Source: Mortierella sp. BCC40632 (Eukaryota; Mortierellomycota; Mortierellomycetes; Mortierellales; Mortierellaceae). From it: DNA of 64,000 nucleotides. The DNA lies in contig WAEK01000005.1 of the NCBI GenBank assembly GCA_011634665.1, positions 1,745,001-1,809,000 of the forward strand, given 5' to 3'. This document shows, piece by piece, positions 36,049 to 48,010 of this stretch (positions are counted from its first letter, which is position 1; each line of letters starts with the position of its first letter). The position numbers were made by a program, and so were the translations under genes. The notes beneath the pieces were generated by a model. It was not told the origin of the DNA. It worked only from the letters and a program-made list of their open reading frames with translations, and searched no databases.

Positions 36049-36473
36049 CAGGACTGAGGGTCAAAGATTTGTATATTTCTTAAAAACACAAAGAAAAGAG
36101 ATCTATTTCTCTCTATCTTTCTCTTTTTTTTCATTTCTTTCTTTCTTTCTTTCTTTTCCTTTCTATTCTGTGCTCTCTATTGGACATTGATAGGATACCC
36201 ACTGCGCCTCGTTTTTCTCTCCCTGCCAAACAACATGCCTTGGAGGGAGGATTTGGCATGGGTCTTGACAGGAAAAGGTCCTACATTTGGGTGGCTTGGT
36301 ATTTTCGACTCGGAGGCACAAAAAATAAGAAAGGGAACCCTTTTGTGTATTAACATACTTTTTTTTTTATCCTTCACCTTCAACTTTTCTGCCCTCTGAG
36401 AGAACTCTTTTCTTCTTTATTTCTATCTCTCTCTATCTTTTTTCCCTCTCTAATATACGTTTAACGATATACC
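36049..36473. other. VTA1 3' flank and SMAP gene promoter
   Basis: CT-rich on the + strand (TTTCTTTC repeats at about 36120-36170 and 36410-36450), ending just before the ATG at 36474. No gene seen. Confidence 0.45.
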
Positions 36474-37682
36474 ATGAAGCGCAAGCACTCAGGTAAAGGA
36501 TGGGACAATGAAATTGAACAATGAAAAACAGAAAAAAAAATCAGCGGACCAAAATGTCCTTTTCTTTCTTTCTTTCTTTCTTTCTTTCTATCTTTTTTTT
36601 ATGGCTGTTTGATGTTGTTATTGACGGCGGTAGTAGTGGTGCTCGGTCACCTATCAGAAATACTAAAATCATCACTTTTGTTCTCTTTTGTTCTCTGTTC
36701 TATTCTCGTATTCTTTCACGACTTTTTGCTTTTTGCATTGACTCGAATGGATGATCGTTTCTGGATTATTATTATTTTTCCTCCTTCTCAACTCCTTTCT
36801 GGGTCTCAACAATATACCTACCATGGATCAACTTCTCTCATTCTCTCTTTCTTTTCACCAGAAATCGAAGAGTCCCAGGCTGCAGCAGCCATGACCAAGG
36901 ACAAAAAGGCCAAGAAGGAAAAGAAGGAAAAGAAAGAATCCAAGGAAAAGTCCAGCAAAAGCAGCAACAGCAGTAGCAGTAATAATACCAACAAGGAAGT
37001 GACCAAGGAGTCTTCCAAGGACAAGAAGGAGAAGAAGGAGAAGAAGGAGAAGAAGGAAAAGGAGGACAAGAAGGACAAGAAGGAAAAAAAGGAAAAAAAG
37101 GACAAGAAGGAAAAGAAAGAAAAGAAGGAGAAAAAGGACAAGGAAGCAAAAAAGAGCAAAAAAGACAAAAAGGAGAAAAAGTCCAAGCCCAAGAGTGATT
37201 CAGAGTCTTCGGCTTCTTCATCTGCTTCTTCCTCTTCGGACGAGTCTTCTTCTTCCTCGACCAAAGTAACAGCCACGGTAACAGCTACCGCTACCGCTAC
37301 CATGACCACGACCACAACCACGACTACCGCTACCACAGGAAAGCGATGGAATGACTGGTCAGCGGCTGAATTTGATAATGATCAACAAAAGAACAAATTT
37401 TTGAGATTGATGGGAGGAGCCAAGAAGGGTCTTGTCAACACTTCTTCTACAGGATCTGACTCGACCTCGGCTGCCCCGGTCAAGAAGGGACTTTATGGAT
37501 CATTGACGAGTGCAGGGGGAGGAGGATCCAATTCTTCTTCGAATACACAAGCAGATTCGACGATTGATCCCATGACAGGCAGAAAGATTAGTCGAGAACT
37601 TGAGAAACAATTCAAGGATGGACTCAAGATTCGTCAACAGATGAAAAAGGGCAAGTCTGTTGGACTTGGCTTTGGATACTAG
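36474..37682 (+). CDS. lysine-rich nucleolar-type protein with SMAP domain
   Basis: Exons 36474-36492 (MKRKHS) and 36862-37682; 279 residues. The donor is GTAAAG and the acceptor TTCACCAG, joining in frame. The middle is dominated by KKEK/KDKK repeats, then poly-Ser and a Thr-rich stretch. The C-terminal part carries a compact motif around residues 165-195, KRWNDWSAAEF then KNKFLRLMGGAKKG, which is the small acidic protein-like (SMAP) domain shared by KNOP1-type lysine-rich nucleolar proteins and several fungal proteins. The tail ends MKKGKSVGLGFGY. A nucleolar or ribosome-assembly role is inferred from the family and composition only. The starting ATG is chosen because the tiny first exon gives the MKRKHS start and a good donor; an internal ATG at 36890 is the alternative. 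Confidence 0.72.
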
Positions 37683-38653
37683 GGTATAAAACAACAGCAA
37701 CAACAAACTAAAAAAAAAAAAAAAAAAGTATAAACAAATGAATTCATGGCATATAAAAAATATATATATATATTCCAAAAAAGCTATGGTGGCAAAGGGG
37801 GGGGGGGGAGTACAAATCTTGCAATCAGATTCCAAATCTCAAAAATCAACTTCTTTCCTAAGAAGAAGACAAACCTTCCTTCTCTAGAAGGATTCGGGAG
37901 AAGAAAGGGTGAAGGGGGGGGGGTGGGGGTGAGAAAGGAGTCGGAGTGAGGGAACTGGAGAGGTCGGGAGTGAGGACGGGAAAATGAGAGAGAGAGAGAG
38001 AGAGGAAGGAAGAGAGGACTAACCTCCCAATTAGGCTTAAAACGCGACTTTTTTTTTCGTGAAAGTGGTAATAATTAAATTACTGGGTTGAAAGAGGGGA
38101 GAGAAAAAAAAAATGAGGAGGAGAGATTATCTCGATCCTTTCCACTTTTTTTGTGAGAAGAAGAAGAAAAGTACACAAACATAAACAAATAAAAAAAGAA
38201 GAAAATGCGGAGAAAATTCATATATCTTTCCATTTCATCCAACAAGATCGCTGATTTGCATCTCTCTTTTGTTTCCCGGTGCCACCAAAAAAATGTCTTT
38301 GTGGGAAAACGGTTAGATTTTTTTTTTTTTTTTTTGGGACGGTTTGGTTTAGATGCAGAGTGATGCTGTGGGCGTATGATATATATTATTTTTTTTTTTT
38401 TTTTCCTTTCCTTCTTTCTTTCCTTTATATATCAATTATGAACAGGGACTTGTTATGAGATGATTTAACAATGCAAACAAGCAAGAAAGAAAAAAAGAAA
38501 GAAAAAGAAAAAGAAAGAGATGAGACCGAGAGACTGAAAGAGTGTAAAGGTGTGAGAGTGGGAGAGTATGAGAATGTAAATCAAAGATGAAATGCGTAAA
38601 TGTTTAAGCGAGTAATGAGTGGGAATAAGGGGGAGGGGTAAATACTTTGAAAA

Positions 38654-38707
<54 letters not shown>

Positions 38708-38915
38708 TAGATCTCTGAGTGTGTCGTAAAAGCTTTTTTGCCATTCGATCCAAATTCTCGTATGGTATAGGATGGTTGGATGCGAAATGAGGGTATATCA
38801 ACCGGCAAGTGGCAAGTGGATCCAGGCGTAGCTTTCTTTTCTTTTCTCTCTCTTGTCTCTCTCTCTCTTCTCTAGTTGACCAGATTTTTTTTTTTTTTTT
38901 TTTTTTTTCCGTCTC
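37683..38915. repeat. convergent intergenic DNA with many simple repeats
   Basis: Between the SMAP gene and the coiled-coil gene, both ending here. Features are (TA)n near 37760, G runs at 37798-37809 and 37912-37930, (GA)n at 37987-38004 and 38651-38703, and T runs at 38319-38336 and 38886-38908. No gene seen. Confidence 0.6.
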
Positions 38916-40101
38916 TCATACCACAATGGTATAGGGTGCAGGTGGCGAATCCAAGTCATTTTTACTGACTCGTGTATGCAACGGTGATGGTGGTCGAGGG
39001 ATAGAATTCTTGAATGTGCTTAGGTCATCATGGTCATTGTTCAAGCCTCTTTGCGTCAAGTCATCCTCCACAGGTTCCTGAAACTGAAACTCGTTGGGCT
39101 CCTTTCGGTTTGATGTTGTTGTTGTTGGAGAGATAGTCGCTATAGTTGTGGTTGGGGAGGATACGATTGGTTCCTGACGCGAAAAAGAAGACTCCTCCTC
39201 CCCTTCCATGTCCATATTTGCGTTCATTCCACCTTCGTCGACGTGAGGTTTGGAGGCGGTGGTGGTGGCGCTGCTTCCATTCTCCTGACTGTTTTGGGCT
39301 TCCTCTTCTTCCCGACACTCTTTCTCGTCTAGAATAGACCCCCCTCCCCAAAAACGGTAATTTCCTGTTTAGCCACCAAGAGAGCATAACAGAGCAAAAG
39401 ACAGAAAAAGAGAGAAATAGACTCGAGAAACAGAAACGCGTGTCATATGCCATACACCACCACCGCAGGGGGGTGAAGGGGTATTCTCGAACCAAGACTT
39501 ACATAGCTCATAGGATGTCAACACTTTGACACCTGTAGATTTGGGCGTTGTCTGGTCCAAAGCCCGTTTGGCTTCAGAAACCATTTGGTCTATGGACAGA
39601 CAGAGCCGCTTAAAGATCAGGTCATCCTGTTGGTCGGCCTCGGTGAGCTCAATGGCGTCCACACTTTGTGCAAGTGCAATATCTGCAGCCGATATCCCGA
39701 GGTCTCCGTAATGCGCACTATGTATTGTGAAGATACCAACACAGAGGAGAGGGGTGTGAGTGGAAGTGATGGGGGGGATGGATGGAGGGGTGATGGGGCG
39801 AGGGAACGTGTTAGAGATTAAAAATAAATACATTCGGTTGCTTAAATGAACAGGGACCACGTTCTCGTCTCTGGCTGTTATTGCTCAACTCATATCAAAG
39901 AAGAAGAAGAGGAAGAAAAAAGAGATTGTCGAGAGACACAATGCCCTGGCTGTGCAACGCCCTTCTTCTTCCAAAAGGACAGACCACATTGCACAAGGCT
40001 GGCAAAAGGCATTCGGCAATACCAAGTCGGGATACCATCAACAACGAAGGCGCACAAATGGGAAGAAAAGGGACAAAGAAGGTAAAAAAGTAAAGAAAGT
40101 G

Positions 40102-40136
<35 letters not shown>

Positions 40137-41180
40137 TAAAGGCAACACGGGGGGGACGGGACGATGCGCTCCCCTCTCATCGACTTACGACTGTATCCGA
40201 AGCTTGAGCTCCTGCATCTCCGCTGCCTGTTTCCGCAAGGTCGCTTCCAAGTTAGCGTTGACGGAAAGTAGTGAGGTGTTCGAGATTTCCAGGTCGGCAA
40301 TCTTTCGTCGCGTTCGGGCCGCCTCCTCTGAACGTCGGTTCTCCTCGGCCTGTTTGTTGGCAGCTGCAGCGGATATGTTGTTGGCCTTGCCAGCTCTGAC
40401 CACACTTTGCTGTGCATTAAAAGAAGTGGAGACAGTCGAGTTGACGCTAATAGTCGAGCCTTCATCCCATGACCGACCTACTGTGGATCCTGCTCTCGAA
40501 GGCGGTGCCAAGGAAGATGTGGGTCCAACCTGCAGTCCTGCATTACCATTGATGATGCTGCCAGATCCTGTTGAGGCCACTGTGTGAGTGGGTGGATCGA
40601 CTTTGATAGAAGCTCCTGCAGCAATGCGCACTGCCTTGACTGCACCGCTAGTCCCGTTACTGAGTCCAATCGTACTGGAGGTGGTCCTAGTCCTGCCTGC
40701 GCCGTTTACTGTCTTGGGACCCGTCGCTGCTCTGTAGGCGCTGACGACCGAGGCAGCTCGACCGACTGTCGAACCATTGAGTTGAGAGTACGAGCCGTTG
40801 TCGAGGGCCCGATCTGAGTCTTCAGACAAGGTGCTGTCATCTGAGACGACCGAGTCTGCACCTGTGACCATGGTTCCTGAACCTGTTGTTCCGACGGAAT
40901 AGCTGGTGGGTTGCGTAGCATTGCTTTTGTATGAGGCAGCGGACGCTACCGAGTTGGACGACCGTGTCCTGGTTGTGAGGCGAGGGGGCGGTTGTGTGCT
41001 CAAGAGGTTGGCCGTGGGACCACGAGCTGTGTTTGTGCCATTGGGGGCCATGGTGATGGGCTTTGCAGTCGTGGAGACATTTGAAATGTTCATCTGGGCG
41101 GTTGTCGCGACCTTTATCCGGCGCACGGGCTGGGCCGGATTCAGCGAGTTATTCCTAGACGATGGGCGCGAGGAGTTCAT
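38916..41180 (-). CDS. Ser/Thr-rich protein with central coiled coil, fungal, unnamed
   Basis: Exons (minus): 41180-40189, 39717-39503, 39328-38916; 539 residues. Both donors are GTAAGT and all joins are in frame. Residues 1-270 are Ser/Thr/Gly/Asn-rich and probably disordered. A heptad-like helical segment follows at about 275-332 (AANKQAEENRRSEEAARTRR, KIADLEISNTSLLSVNANLE, ATLRKQAAEMQELKLRI), then a second structured segment in exon 2 (DLGISAADIALAQSVDAIEL, RLCLSIDQMVSEAKRALDQ). The tail is acidic and Thr-rich. The ISNTSLL...NA.LEAT...KQ...ELR-like signature seems to me a conserved fungal coiled-coil motif, but I cannot attach a name or function. Dimerisation through the coiled coil is inferred. 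Confidence 0.72.
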
Positions 41181-41329
41181 GGCCGAGCGTCCCTTTGGCG
41201 GGGCTTGGGTGAAGGAGGAGAGAGAAAGAGAGAGGGTAAGAGATGAAGCTGAGGGAGGAGAGGATGGATAGTTGATGGTTGATGGGGGGGGAGGGAATTG
41301 ATTAAGGACCTGATTATAGATTAGAGATT

Positions 41330-41343
41330 AGATAGATATATAG

Positions 41344-41407
<64 letters not shown>

Positions 41408-41500
41408 TAGACATATATATATATATAGATATATATATATATTATATATATATATATATACATATTATTACATATATATATATATATATTATTATATATA

Positions 41501-41549
<49 letters not shown>

Positions 41550-41565
41550 ATATATATATATTATA

Positions 41566-41608
<43 letters not shown>

Positions 41609-41628
41609 TATTATTAGATATATTAGAG
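41330..41628. repeat. (AT)n microsatellite, about 300 bp
   Basis: Nearly pure alternating TA with occasional TATT or AGA interruptions. Such DNA melts easily and can form cruciforms. Its position, about 150 bases upstream of the coiled-coil gene start, is notable. Its length may be unreliable in assembly. Confidence 0.9.
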
Positions 41629-41699
41629 AGAGAGAGAGAGAGAGAGGAACAGAAAGAACAAGGAAAAAAGAAGACAATGAAGACGACGAAGAGAAGAAG

Positions 41700-41733
41700 A
41701 TTGGATTGGATTGGATTGGATTGGGTTGGATGG
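41700..41733. repeat. (GATTG)n pentanucleotide tandem
   Basis: About six units of TTGGA, directly 3' of the AT and GA tracts. Confidence 0.8.
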
Positions 41734-41853
41734 AGCAATAAGAAAGAAAGAAGAAAAGAAGAAGAAGAAAAAAAAAAAAGTTAAAAAAAAAAAAAAAAAA
41801 GCGACTCGTTCGTTGTCCCCTTGATTTCTTTGGGTGATGGGGCTGATGAAGTG

Positions 41854-41856
<3 letters not shown>

Positions 41857-41888
<32 letters not shown>
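41857..41888. repeat. (GT)n microsatellite
   Basis: About 15 uninterrupted GT units, a potential Z-DNA former. Confidence 0.85.
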
Positions 41889-41890
<2 letters not shown>

Positions 41891-42605
41891 CTAGAAGAAA
41901 GGCTCATGCTTCGCAATGGGCACATGAATCTATTTACTACCTACTTTTTTAAGAGCATTCATTTCTTTTTTTTTCCTTTTGGACCATCTCTCTCCCACTC
42001 TCATTCTCTCTCTCGACTGATCCTTTGTTCGCCCGTCAAAGAAAAAAAGACCCTTCTCCCCCTCCACGCGGGTGCAAGGGAGGTCAATGCGGGTGGTCCG
42101 CCCGGTGTGGTTGACCTCACCGCGTTGGGACCGCTCCTGACTCGGTTCCCCTGCAGAGGCCCCCCCCCCCTCTCTCTCTCTCCAAGGGACAAAGGGACTT
42201 TCTGGCCGCATCCAGCTCTGTTTGCCGCTGTTCTCCAGCTGGGATAGCCAGAACAGAGACAGAGGCAGAGGCAGAGACTCTCAGAACGGGCAAAGGTGAT
42301 CCACACGGGCTCAAAAAGGCAAGACAGAGGCAGAGAAAGAGAGAGTGGGAGTGGGAGAGAGTGAGACGCTCTGAGGATTCTTTTTTTTTATTCGTCGCTG
42401 ATCGTTCGGCGGGTATACTCAGAAATTACGTTGTGGATAGGGACTATGGTACAAATAGTTGTCGTTGCCATGCTGCGGGGACGGCGAGAGAGCATTATCG
42501 TAAATAATAATAGTAAAAAAAACTAATATACATCGAGAGAGAGAGAGAGAGAGACAGAGAGGGAGAGGTCGTCTTCATCTTGTCCTTCAAATGGAGCTTG
42601 GGCTA

Positions 42606-43394
42606 CTAAAGGCAGATGGAGGCATTGGTCCACGAGGCCCACTTGCGAGTACCAAGCGCACTTTTCGCAGATTGACTTGTCTTGACAGGCATTTTGGCCC
42701 ATTGGCGCAGGCTCGATCCGACCGACTTGCGCTTGCTCTGCCCGCTCATCGGCTCGTCAATGGAGCAGTCGCTCATGCTATGGTCATCATCGCTACGACT
42801 CGACCTCCGCTCCTGCTGCTCCTGCCGATGCTCCTGCCGCTGCTGCTGCTCCTGAACCAAAGTCGAGCTCGAGGGAGAGAGCAATGGCGAGCCAGGACGG
42901 GATGAGGAGGTCAACGAGACCAAGCTTCGAGAGAATTGCTGTCGAGTCTCATAGATCTGGTGTTTGGCCTTTTTCAAAGCTGATCGGGACTTGGACTCTT
43001 CTTCCTGACGACGGTAGTGTTCACGAATGCAATCGCGGCAGACCCGTTGAACAAAGCCTACGCCAAAGCACTCGTCACATTCGCGCTGGCCCTCATAACA
43101 AAAGATACATGGGGAAGAGGCCGATGGAGCTGAGGAAGAAAGGACTGTAGGCAAAGAGGAGGCTCGTCGATTGTGGCGATCGTTTCGGTTGTGGAGAGTG
43201 TCGTCAAAGCTTGAGCGGGGAGAGGAGGGCGTCGAATGAGAGATGTGGATACGAGGAATGTTTTGGGAATGACCCTTGGTGTGGCTGCACATGTTGCAGG
43301 TGCGTGCGCCCATGTCGCACTTGGTGCAGAGGTCTCGATGAAAGCCGCGGACACACTCGCGGTGGCCCTTTGCAACGCATGGTTTGATCGACAT
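42606..43394 (-). CDS. cysteine-rich zinc-binding protein, copy B
   Basis: Single exon, 262 residues, a shorter paralogue of the protein at 28974-30809. Both cysteine clusters are kept with identical spacing: C6-C14-C23-C26-C33-C36 at the N-terminus, and C96-C99-C106-C109-C119-C122 containing CDECFGVGFVQRVCRDC. Between them lies a Ser/Pro/His/Arg-rich linker, shorter than in copy A (about 60 against 118 residues). After the second cluster the tail is basic, then Ser/Gln-rich, and ends with TRKWASWTNASICL. The N-terminal motif KPCVAKGHRECVRGF matches KPCSANGNRACVRGF of copy A. Zinc binding is likely and function unknown. It lies downstream of 7TM copy B on the same strand. A (GA)n tract (CT on the coding strand) sits 50-95 bases before the start. 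Confidence 0.82.
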   Translation of the reverse strand: MSIKPCVAKGHRECVRGFHRDLCTKCDMGARTCNMCSHTKGHSQNIPRIHISHSTPSSPRSSFDDTLHNRNDRHNRRASSLPTVLSSSAPSASSPCIFCYEGQRECDECFGVGFVQRVCRDCIREHYRRQEEESKSRSALKKAKHQIYETRQQFSRSLVSLTSSSRPGSPLLSPSSSTLVQEQQQRQEHRQEQQERRSSRSDDDHSMSDCSIDEPMSGQSKRKSVGSSLRQWAKMPVKTSQSAKSALGTRKWASWTNASICL

Positions 43395-43438
43395 TGTAGA
43401 GAGGAGTGAGGAAATTGAAATGAAATGAAGGAGAAGGT

Positions 43439-43490
<52 letters not shown>

Positions 43491-44277
43491 GTCTTGCTGA
43501 CAAAAGTGTTGTTGGAGAGAGAGAGAGTCTTGCTGACAAAAATGTTGTTGGAGAGAGAGAGAGAGGACGATGAGTTTTTAAAGGGCTACTTCCAGGTGAC
43601 GCTCGATAACTGGTTCTATGAATTGATGGGATAAAAAAAAAAGAGGGGGATTTGACCGGGCCGGGGGCTACTTTTATACCGAGACCGTCCGCTCAAAAGA
43701 AAACCCCGGGCCGTAAGGGCTTGCATCGGGGCTCTCTCCGTTCTTGGCCAGTGCCAAGTACGTACAGTCGTCAACGCGCTTCCTCGCCGGTCGTACACGA
43801 GGGACAAGAAAGAGCACGACCCGACAAACAGAGAAGCGGAGAGATGTGTTTTCTTGGCTTTTGCCAAGCATATCTCCTACTTTTTCACCCGAACTATATG
43901 ATCCGCATACCCACAAACTCACTCACATGCACATTCACACACGGCACACAAACACACAACACACCCACTTCTTGGCTAGGAAATGAAAGGTACCTTAACT
44001 CCTATCCTCCTTTGAATTGGTAACCCTGGCCAAATGACTCTTTCTCTCTTGCATAGAGACCCCGCTCCCCCGCTCCCCTTTCCCTGGGAGCTGCCGAGAG
44101 CGCATGGCATCGGCATGGTTTCTCGAGAAAGAGACAGCCAAGTCGAGCCAAGCAAAAGTAAAAGCTAATGCCAAGTGCCCAATAGGGTGTATTCGAGTCC
44201 AACCTTTTTCTCTAAACCTGAGCAGGACAATGTACGTTCACTCCCATTTCTCATTTTCGTTCACTTGCTCAACAACC
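43395..44277. other. intergenic region of cassette B
   Basis: Holds the (GA)n tract at 43444-43489, two further GAGAGAG blocks in a 41-base repeat (AGTCTTGCTGACAAAA.TGTTGTTGG, 43490-43560), and otherwise balanced sequence. No gene seen. Confidence 0.5.
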
Positions 44278-45822
44278 CTATTTTGCTACCAAATCCGGCT
44301 TTGTGGGGGATGACCCGAAGCTGCTCTTTTCGGAGGGTGTGACGGAAAGTGACGGCGAAGGTGGTGGGTAAAATCTATCTACATAGGCCTCGACTGTTGC
44401 GCAGGCAGGGGTAGTGTCGACTTTATCCTGGCTCGCTAGAGTTAGTGATTGAGGTCGTGAAGGGGAGGCAGTAGATGAAGGAGACAAAGGAGGGGTCTCT
44501 ATCCGAGTGGGCTTGTCGACTGTGACAAGTTCGTAGGAGCTCTCACTTTGACCTTGTTCATACAGAGTCGAGTTTTTGGGCAATAGCCGCGACGGCGCTC
44601 TTGACTTTGCCTCTCCGCCGCTCATCAATGCCGCCGTTCCTCCTTGCGCATGGTTTACCAAAGGTGGATTGCTCGTCGCACGTGAGGTAGCCCAATGGAT
44701 CGTGATCGCATTGAGTGTCACGTCAGCTGTGCAAGATGACAGACAGATCAGACCCCGCTCATATCCTCCAAAGTAGACCAACGTAAAGACGTTGGCCGAG
44801 CTCAAGATGAGTGCAATCACAGCCCCGACGAGGGTCTTGCGAGCTACGTCACGGAGCCGACCCTTGGAAGGGCCCTGGAGCATAGACTTTGAGCTCATCA
44901 AAGGCCGAATGAAAAGGAGAGTAAGCCAGACTGAGAGGAACATGTCGTACAGGATCAACGTCAGGGCAGCCGGCTTGAGTAACCCGATTAGGCATCTCCC
45001 TGAGGCATCGAGTTCTGCAACACGATAGATGAGCATCAAGGCAATGATGCCTAAGTAAGGCATCATCAGAGCCATGTTGACCTTGTAAAGCTTTTTTTTT
45101 TTTAAAAAAAAAAAACATTATTGTTGAATGCAGGATACAAGAGCGTGTTGGAGGGTAAGTAGTTGAATTCAGATCCTCTCTCTCATCTTCAACTTTTTTC
45201 GGTTTTCCTCTCTCAATGGAACTAGGACTTATACATACCAAACTTTGCATCCGAGCTACGCCTACGGCCGTTACGATGTAAACCTTTTCCATCAAAAAGA
45301 GATAAATGATGATCTTGGAAACAGCATAGAGAAAAATACACGAGTAGATCGAAATGGTACACGAGATATCGTTATGGTCGTTCGTCTGAACGAGATGTGT
45401 TGCCATAAACGAAAAGGACCATGAGACAAGATAGAGTGAGATGACTAGACCTCGCGCATAGTTGATGGTACTAAATTTGGTGCCTGCAGTCTTGCGTCCA
45501 AAGAGGACTGACATGAGTGTGATGCATGCAAGTGAGATCAGAAGCGAGACAGTTGCTGGGGAAGGAATAGGGAGAGAGGGAGAGAGAGAGAGAGAGATAA
45601 GATCGTATAAAATATTGAAAGGGAAGGGTGTTTCCCTTTTTCCTATCACCTCGTGATTGCTCGGTTAGAAATCTCTGTCCTTTGCTTGCCATTGAAGAAG
45701 AACCATACAACGAAACTATGAAGAGTAGACAAAATGGACAAGAAAAAATGCTTACTTTCAGTATCAGGAATCCGCCCCAGAGGACTGGACTTTGTGTCAA
45801 GGGGGACTGGTATCGAGGACAT
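44278..45822 (-). CDS. seven-transmembrane protein, copy B
   Basis: Exons (minus): 45822-45756, 45555-45239, 45090-44278; 398 residues. Exon 2 is 317 bases long, exactly as in copy A, and both introns sit at the same positions and phases. Donors are GTAAGC and GTATGT. Exon 2 matches copy A at roughly three quarters of residues by eye (LFGRKTAGTK, TINYARGLVISLYLVSW, SKIIIYLFLMEKVY). Exon 3 keeps TM4-TM7 with LTLILYDMFLSVWLTLLF, RPLMSS, LQGPSKGRLRDVARKTL, ALILSSANVFTLVYF and SSCTADVTLNAITIHW. The first exon (MSSIPVPLDTKSSPLG...) is longer than in copy A. The C-terminal tail differs, being Ser/Pro-rich (SPSSTASPSRPQSL). The acceptor of exon 3 lies in a T13/A12 palindrome-like tract (45091-45116). 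Function unknown, topology receptor-like. Confidence 0.82.
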
Positions 45823-47319
45823 GAGTCTTTCTTCCTTTTTATTATTTTCTGAGAAGAAAGAAAAGGGAAGGTTGTGGAGTGGAGACTGAACAAAGAATGC
45901 GTATGCTTGAGAGAAGTTGCTCGACTGACACGTTGAAGAAGAAAAGGAGAGGACTAATAAGGAAAGAGGTGAACGTGAATTGGTCGCGTGTGGAGGTAAA
46001 AAAGAACCTGCCACGATTGACTAGAGTGGACAGTGGTTATAGCAGATATAGGAAATCTAATAGAAGGAAATAGGGTCAGATGTAGCCGTAAGAAGAAGAA
46101 AAAGGCGGATGAAAAAAGACAGGAATGAACAAAGCAAACGTAAGGGGTGAAGAGGAATGGCGGGATGTGAAGAAAAGAAGCAACGAAATTGCCAGCTTTT
46201 TCTACTAACGGTCAAGCACGGTTCTCTTGCCTTCCCTCTGGGCCCATTGGTGCATCCAGATGGACGACCTCAAAAATAAAGAAGTGGATTGCGCCTTTGC
46301 ATGATGGTCAGGGGAAAGGGGGTGAAGATCTGACGTGTCTGGGGGATGGGACAGTTCCATCCATTTGAGCAGGAAGAGCAACAGGCACCAACCGTCTGGA
46401 GGATATCGAAGCACTGGGCTATGCTCTAGTCTTTGCATTCTGTACGGAAAGAGATACATTTGGCCATGACCCCAAATGCGCCAGCGCCTAGACCTCAGCC
46501 AATGCTCTTTTTTTTTTTCTTTCTTTCCTTCTTTTTCTTGGCTGCTGCTGCTGTTGCCTTGCATTGGCGTTTCCCCCCTTTCGCTCGCATCAGCACCGCA
46601 CAGTAGCCCACTTGGGACAAATTAACCCGATCGGGTGGCGAGGGGCACAATGTCCTTGCTGGGTCCTTTCTCTGCTGGCAGTCTGGCTCAAAAAAAAAAT
46701 AAAACATATTTCTTGGCGAATAATTGAACGCGCACCGACCATACCAGCCGACAACCACCCCCTTTCCCCTTCTTCTTTTCCTTGCTTTCCTCGCCCACAC
46801 AGAAGAAGAAGAAGAAGAAAACGCACGCGCCGGTACCCATCTTTTTTTCTTTTTAGTTCCTCCAGCATGATCTTCCCCCTGGATGCGTGGGCGCACGAGC
46901 CTTGTACACGATCAAGCGGACATGTCCTCGTGTGTTCCCCAGACCAAAGACAGCTTTTTTATTTTCCTTCGCAAGTTGAAGTAGGGGTAATGATGGCAAT
47001 GAAGCACAAAGTCAAAAGGCTGTTGATCCATGCGTTGTTTCCCTTTACAATCCTCTCACCCCCCCTTACCCCATTTTTTTTTTCAATGCGCAATACTCAT
47101 CTAAACATTTACAACAAAGAGTCTTCCTCCCTTTCTTTTCTTTATTCGTTGCCGTTGTCGTCCCTTTGTCCTCCATCCCTCTCCTCCCCCTTCTCCCCTT
47201 GCATTTGCATTGCGTGCAACAGCACAACAATCAAATTCTTGATTACCTCCTCTCTCTCTTTCTTTCTCTTTTGCTCCCTTTTTTTTTCTTTATTCTTGCA
47301 AGAGTTCAACTGACTGACT

Positions 47320-47352
<33 letters not shown>

Positions 47353-47655
47353 GCTATGAGCTCTCTTATTCTCTCGAATCTTGCATGATTTTTTTTTGTC
47401 TGTGTTTATATGTTTGTCTTTATTTCTATGCCGACCAGAATTCAGGACAGCTCATTCAGAAGGAGAAGGGGTGGGAGACCTTGTCAATGTTTTCCTCAAA
47501 GCAGATGGGGAAAGAACGCTACCCCTCCTCCTCTTCCCCCATGCCCCCCACCCCCACCCCTTCTTTTGATCAAAAAAAAAAAAAAAGATACAAAGATGCC
47601 CTAAACTCTTCTTCTTCTCCTTCCTTCCTCCTTCCATTCGCAATTGAGAGAGAGG

Positions 47656-47690
<35 letters not shown>

Positions 47691-48010
47691 TGGCGACTTG
47701 GAAAAACAAAAAACAAAAAGCAGAGGTCAAGGTGTCTATGAAAGAAAAAAAAAAAGTTTTGATGATGGGACCCTCCCAAGTCAATACATGTCTATCAAAG
47801 AGTGAAATGCCATACAACTGTATCAAACAATAAATGAGAGAGCAAACAGAGAGGGAAAAAAAATGTCTAAACGTGAACGAATACATAGTGAACAAGTCGT
47901 CCAGGAGAGAGAAAGAGAAGAAAACCTCCTCTCCCTCCAAAAATAATAATAATAATAATAATAAAAACAATGATGGTGAGAATAATAATAAGAAAAAAAA
48001 AATATTAAAT
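45823..48010. other. intergenic, no gene recognised
   Basis: Covers the upstream region of 7TM copy B and the 3' flank of the large zinc-ribbon gene. A balanced stretch 46200-46500 has frames on both strands (for example 46205-46564 minus) without known domains. The rest holds A runs (47320-47351), (GA)n 47645-47690 and (AAT)n 47944-47963. Confidence 0.4.

Larger units (their letters stand above)
41181..42605. repeat. repeat-rich intergenic region with long (AT)n
   Basis: Contains the 41.3-41.6 kb AT satellite, a (GATTG)n tract, A runs, a (GT)n tract and a C-run near 42160. It lies upstream of the coiled-coil gene and 3' of the Cys-rich copy B. No gene seen. Confidence 0.6.

Noticed and set aside
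36818..37336. 172-codon minus ORF (Ser/Phe/Leu-rich) opposite the SMAP gene
   Set aside because: Shadow of the lysine-rich coding repeats on the other strand.
46205..46564. 119-codon minus ORF in balanced sequence
   Set aside because: Begins in a purine tract, has no recognisable domain, and the plus strand is equally open in pieces.
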